Shown: in pieces, positions 16,128 to 18,624 of the stretch | How positions within the stretch are numbered: the first letter of the stretch is position 1 | Layout of the letters: each line of letters opens with the position of its first letter | From: Ignavibacteria bacterium | Lineage (GTDB): Bacteria > Bacteroidota > Ignavibacteria > Ignavibacteriales > Melioribacteraceae | Reading direction: 5' to 3' | Length of the DNA: 18,624 bases | Assembly (NCBI GenBank): GCA_027347805.1 | Contig: DAIEQP010000345.1 | Coordinates: 1-18,624 of the forward strand | Made by a program: the position numbers and the translations under genes | The notes under the pieces: model-generated | Databases searched by the model: none | Told to the model about the DNA's origin: nothing | Seen by the model: the letters and a program-made list of their open reading frames with translations, nothing else

Positions 16128-17405
16128 TTATCCTATAATTTCGAAACCGCAATATTTCTGCAAAACTTTGGGAACGATAACTTTTCCTTCCGGTGTCTGA
16201 TTATTCTCAAGAATTGATACCATCAAACGGCTTGTAGCCAAACCGCTTCCGTTTAATGTATGAATAAATTCTGGTTTCTTGGTATCTTCTCTCCTGTAGC
16301 GAATATTAGCACGGCGAGCCTGGAATGCTTCGAAGTTGCTGCATGATGAAGCTTCAAGCCATTTGTTTTCTGCCGGAGACCAAGTTTCAATATCGTAGCA
16401 TTTTGCAGCTGAGAAACTAAGATCACCTGTGCAAAGCATTAAAATTCTATACGGAACGTTAAGAGCTTTCAAAATATTTTCTGCATCGTTTGTCATTGCT
16501 TCTAATTCATCATAAGAATTTTCCGGTTTAGAAAATTTCACCATCTCAACTTTATTGAACTGATGAACGCGTAAAAATCCTTTTGATTCTTTTCCGTAGG
16601 AACCGGCTTCTCGGCGAAAGCATGGCGAATAACCAACGTACTTAATTGTCAAATCTTTTTCGGCAAGAATTTCTTCACGGTGAATATTTGTTATAGGAAC
16701 CTCTGCAGTTGGAATTGGATACAAACCATCTTTCTCTATAAAATACATATCCTCTTCCATCTTCGGAATTTGCCCAGTACCCCTCATTGAATCGCGGTTA
16801 ACTAGAACCGGCGGCATCATTTCGGTGTAACCATGATTATTGATATGAGTATCAAGCATAAAATTAATTAACGCACGTTCAAGCGTTGCACCGCGGCTGG
16901 TATATAATGGAAATCCTGAGCCGGAAATTTTTGTCCCGCGTTCGAAGTCGAGCAGCCCAAGTTTTTTTCCGAGTTCAACATGATCCAGAACTTTAGAATC
17001 ATTCTCAAATTTAAATCCTTCGGGCAGCCAGCGGCGAACTTCAACATTTTCTTCTGCACTTTTTCCCACTGGAACTGATGAATGAGCAAGATTGGGAGTA
17101 TGACGCAAAATATTATCGATCTTTTCTTCAACTTCCTTGAGTTGTGAATCAAGATTGGAAATTTCATCCCCGACCTGTTTCATTTCAGCAAAAATAGCCG
17201 AAGTATCCTGGCCTGCTTTTTTCAATTTTGGAATTTCGGCAGAGACCTGGTTCTTCTTTGCTTTCAGTTCTTCAGTTTTTGAAATGAATGAACGGCGCTG
17301 TTCATCAAGCGCTATTATTTCATCAACTATATCTTTTGCATTTTTGTTTAACAGTCCCTGTCTTACAACATCAGGATTCTCGCGGATAAATTTTACGTCT
17401 AACAT
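16128..17405 (-). CDS. serS: Seryl-tRNA synthetase
   Basis: A 425-residue class II aminoacyl-tRNA synthetase of standard bacterial length, charging tRNA-Ser (and tRNA-Sec where present) in the cytosol. Residues about 27-100 form the long antiparallel coiled-coil arm that contacts the tRNA variable arm. The catalytic domain (about 170-420) has the serine-binding TAEVPI (233-238), motif 2 with FRREAGSYGKESKG (263-276), and motif 3 GSGLATSRLMVSILE (386-400), all intact. The N-terminus MLDVKFIRENPDVV is the typical family start, and an AGAGG Shine-Dalgarno lies 5 nt before the ATG. It follows leuS by 31 nt on the same strand, so the two are probably co-transcribed. Confidence 0.97.
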   Translation of the reverse strand: MLDVKFIRENPDVVRQGLLNKNAKDIVDEIIALDEQRRSFISKTEELKAKKNQVSAEIPKLKKAGQDTSAIFAEMKQVGDEISNLDSQLKEVEEKIDNILRHTPNLAHSSVPVGKSAEENVEVRRWLPEGFKFENDSKVLDHVELGKKLGLLDFERGTKISGSGFPLYTSRGATLERALINFMLDTHINNHGYTEMMPPVLVNRDSMRGTGQIPKMEEDMYFIEKDGLYPIPTAEVPITNIHREEILAEKDLTIKYVGYSPCFRREAGSYGKESKGFLRVHQFNKVEMVKFSKPENSYDELEAMTNDAENILKALNVPYRILMLCTGDLSFSAAKCYDIETWSPAENKWLEASSCSNFEAFQARRANIRYRREDTKKPEFIHTLNGSGLATSRLMVSILENNQTPEGKVIVPKVLQKYCGFEIIG

Positions 17406-17410
17406 TTTTT

Positions 17411-17415
17411 CCTCT
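17411..17415 (-). promoter_or_regulatory. Shine-Dalgarno of serS
   Basis: AGAGG on the minus strand, 5 nt before the serS ATG. It fixes the start in the short gap after leuS. Confidence 0.65.
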
Positions 17416-17436
17416 TTTTCTGCTCAAGGCAGATGG

Positions 17437-18624
17437 TTACTTAACAACTATGTTATAAATCTTATTAGGAACAAAAATTTCTTTAACTATCTGCTTTCCT
17501 TCAATAAACTTAATTACTCTTTCATCTGCTTTCACTAACACACTCGCTGATGCCTGATCAGAATTAAATGGAACTTCAATTGTAGCACGTAGTTTTCCAT
17601 TTACTTGTACAGCAAGATTAACCGATTCCTTTACAAGCGCTTTTTCATCAACTGAATAATAAACCGGCTGCTGATATAAAGAAACATCGCTGCCAAGTAT
17701 TTTCCAGCATTCTTCACCAAGATGAGGAGCCAGCGGCGCAATCATAACGGCAAATCTTTCAAGAACATAGGTCTGCAAATCTTTTCTGCAATCAGACAGA
17801 TTTTTAAATTCATTAATCATTTCCATTAATGAAGCAACAGCAGTATTAAAACGGAAGTTGTCTAATTCAACCGAAAATTTTTCAAGCGTCTGGTTTACTT
17901 TTCTATAAATATTTTTTTCGATATCACTCAATTCAGCTAATTCGTATTTATCTTTTGAAGGATTTGTTTTCTTCAAATTCGGATTCGTTTCAAAAAGCGT
18001 ATAAGTTCTCTGGACGAATCTGTCAACACCAACAATTCCTTTATCACTCCAATCGCCGCCAAGTTCGTAAGGTCCCATAAACATTAAATACATTCTGAAA
18101 ACATCTGCGCCATAATTATCAGTAAACTGTCTGGGATCAACAACATTCCCTTTGGACTTAGACATCTTTGCGCCCATGTTTGTTATTGTTCCCTGGTGAA
18201 TCAATCGCTGAAATGGCTCATCGCTATTTACCAATCCAATATCGCGTAAAAATTTATGAATGAAGCGGGCGTATAGTAAATGCATCACAGCATGTTCTGC
18301 GCCGCCAACATATGTATCAACACTCGTCCAGGCATTTGCGAGCTTGGTATCAAACATTCCTTTATCATATTTGGGATTAAGATAACGCAAGTAATACCAG
18401 GATGAATCAACAAATGTATCCATTGTATCGCAATCCCGTTTTGCAGGAGAACCGCACTTTGGACATGTTGTATTTACAAATTCAGCATTGCCGGAAAGCG
18501 GTGAACCGCCATCAGGTTTGAAATCAACATCATATGGAAGAACAACAGGAAGCTGGTCTTCAGGAACAGGAACTTCACCGCATTTTTCACAATGGATAAT
18601 TGGAATTGGTGTTCCCCAGTAACG
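17437..18624 (-). CDS. leuS: Leucyl-tRNA synthetase, C-terminal part (5' end outside the window)
   Basis: The last 395 codons of a class I synthetase that charges tRNA-Leu. The frame is open to the right edge, so the Met at 18423 is internal. The first visible residues RYWGTPIPIIHCEKCG are the family sequence just after the editing domain. Two CxxC pairs (visible residues 12/15 and 54/57) could bind zinc, as in other bacterial LeuRS proteins. FVDSSWYYLRY follows, and the KMSKS signature lies at 18154-18168 within GAKMSKSKGNVVDP. Then come the anticodon-binding helical domain (APHLGEECW) and the small C-terminal domain (AVQVNGKLRATI) ending at NIVVK. The visible part shows no frameshift. HIGH and the editing site lie outside. 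serS follows 31 nt downstream, and no terminator lies between them. Confidence 0.96.
   Translation of the reverse strand, partial: RYWGTPIPIIHCEKCGEVPVPEDQLPVVLPYDVDFKPDGGSPLSGNAEFVNTTCPKCGSPAKRDCDTMDTFVDSSWYYLRYLNPKYDKGMFDTKLANAWTSVDTYVGGAEHAVMHLLYARFIHKFLRDIGLVNSDEPFQRLIHQGTITNMGAKMSKSKGNVVDPRQFTDNYGADVFRMYLMFMGPYELGGDWSDKGIVGVDRFVQRTYTLFETNPNLKKTNPSKDKYELAELSDIEKNIYRKVNQTLEKFSVELDNFRFNTAVASLMEMINEFKNLSDCRKDLQTYVLERFAVMIAPLAPHLGEECWKILGSDVSLYQQPVYYSVDEKALVKESVNLAVQVNGKLRATIEVPFNSDQASASVLVKADERVIKFIEGKQIVKEIFVPNKIYNIVVK

Noticed and set aside
17137..17538. 133-codon plus-strand frame across the serS start and leuS end
   Set aside because: It lies wholly opposite two certain genes, and its low-complexity Ser/Phe-rich translation is typical of a shadow frame.
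1..18624. Mobile element, prophage, CRISPR array, tRNA or rRNA
   Set aside because: No transposase or integrase, no regularly spaced repeats, no terminal inverted repeats and no cloverleaf or rRNA signature were seen on either strand. All intergenic gaps are under 175 nt.

Overview
The window is AT-rich (mid-30s % GC by eye) and gene-dense, and reads as bacterial chromosome from a Gram-negative organism. The best taxonomic clue is the C-terminal sorting domain of the first gene, with the QNYPNPFNPSTTI motif and a GREVATLV...SGIYFYTLNAG...QTRKM ending. That form is typical of type IX secretion substrates in the Ignavibacteria/Bacteroidota-Chlorobi group. Lipid A-Kdo core genes (waaA and a heptosyltransferase) confirm an LPS-type outer membrane. 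No phage, transposase, CRISPR, tRNA or rRNA is visible. Most of the content is housekeeping or common accessory genes.

Layout, left to right. Plus strand: (1) the 3' end of a secreted T9SS cargo protein, possibly an M1-type peptidase, closed by a strong terminator at 520-548; (2) a secreted GH13 pullulanase-like debranching enzyme, followed 34 nt later by (3) a secreted VanX-type D-Ala-D-Ala dipeptidase; (4) an acyl-ACP thioesterase. Minus strand: (5) a very large soluble hybrid histidine kinase with about six PAS domains and a C-terminal receiver, convergent with the thioesterase; (6) GTP-dependent PEP carboxykinase with its own terminator at 7819-7848; (7) waaA, coupled by an ATGA overlap to (8) a GT9 heptosyltransferase upstream of it. 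Plus strand again: (9) an 87-residue protein I do not recognise. Minus strand: (10, 11) two ABC half-exporters that look like a heterodimer with one degenerate ATP site; (12) serS; (13) the 3' part of leuS, running off the right edge.

How the genes fit together. waaA and the heptosyltransferase build the inner LPS core, and the ABC pair exports an unknown lipid or drug-like substrate. The GH13 enzyme and the dipeptidase both carry signal peptides and probably recover glucan and peptidoglycan-type dipeptides in the periplasm. PEPCK feeds gluconeogenesis, and leuS and serS supply charged tRNAs. The sensor kinase has no cognate output regulator in view.

The observations most worth a second look are the asymmetric ATP sites of the ABC pair, the thioesterase start (an A7 tract separates an ATG from the reading frame by one base), the frequent TTG starts, a GC-rich in-frame islet inside the T9SS sorting domain, and the unrecognised 87-residue gene. 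I see no clear undescribed multi-gene system here.
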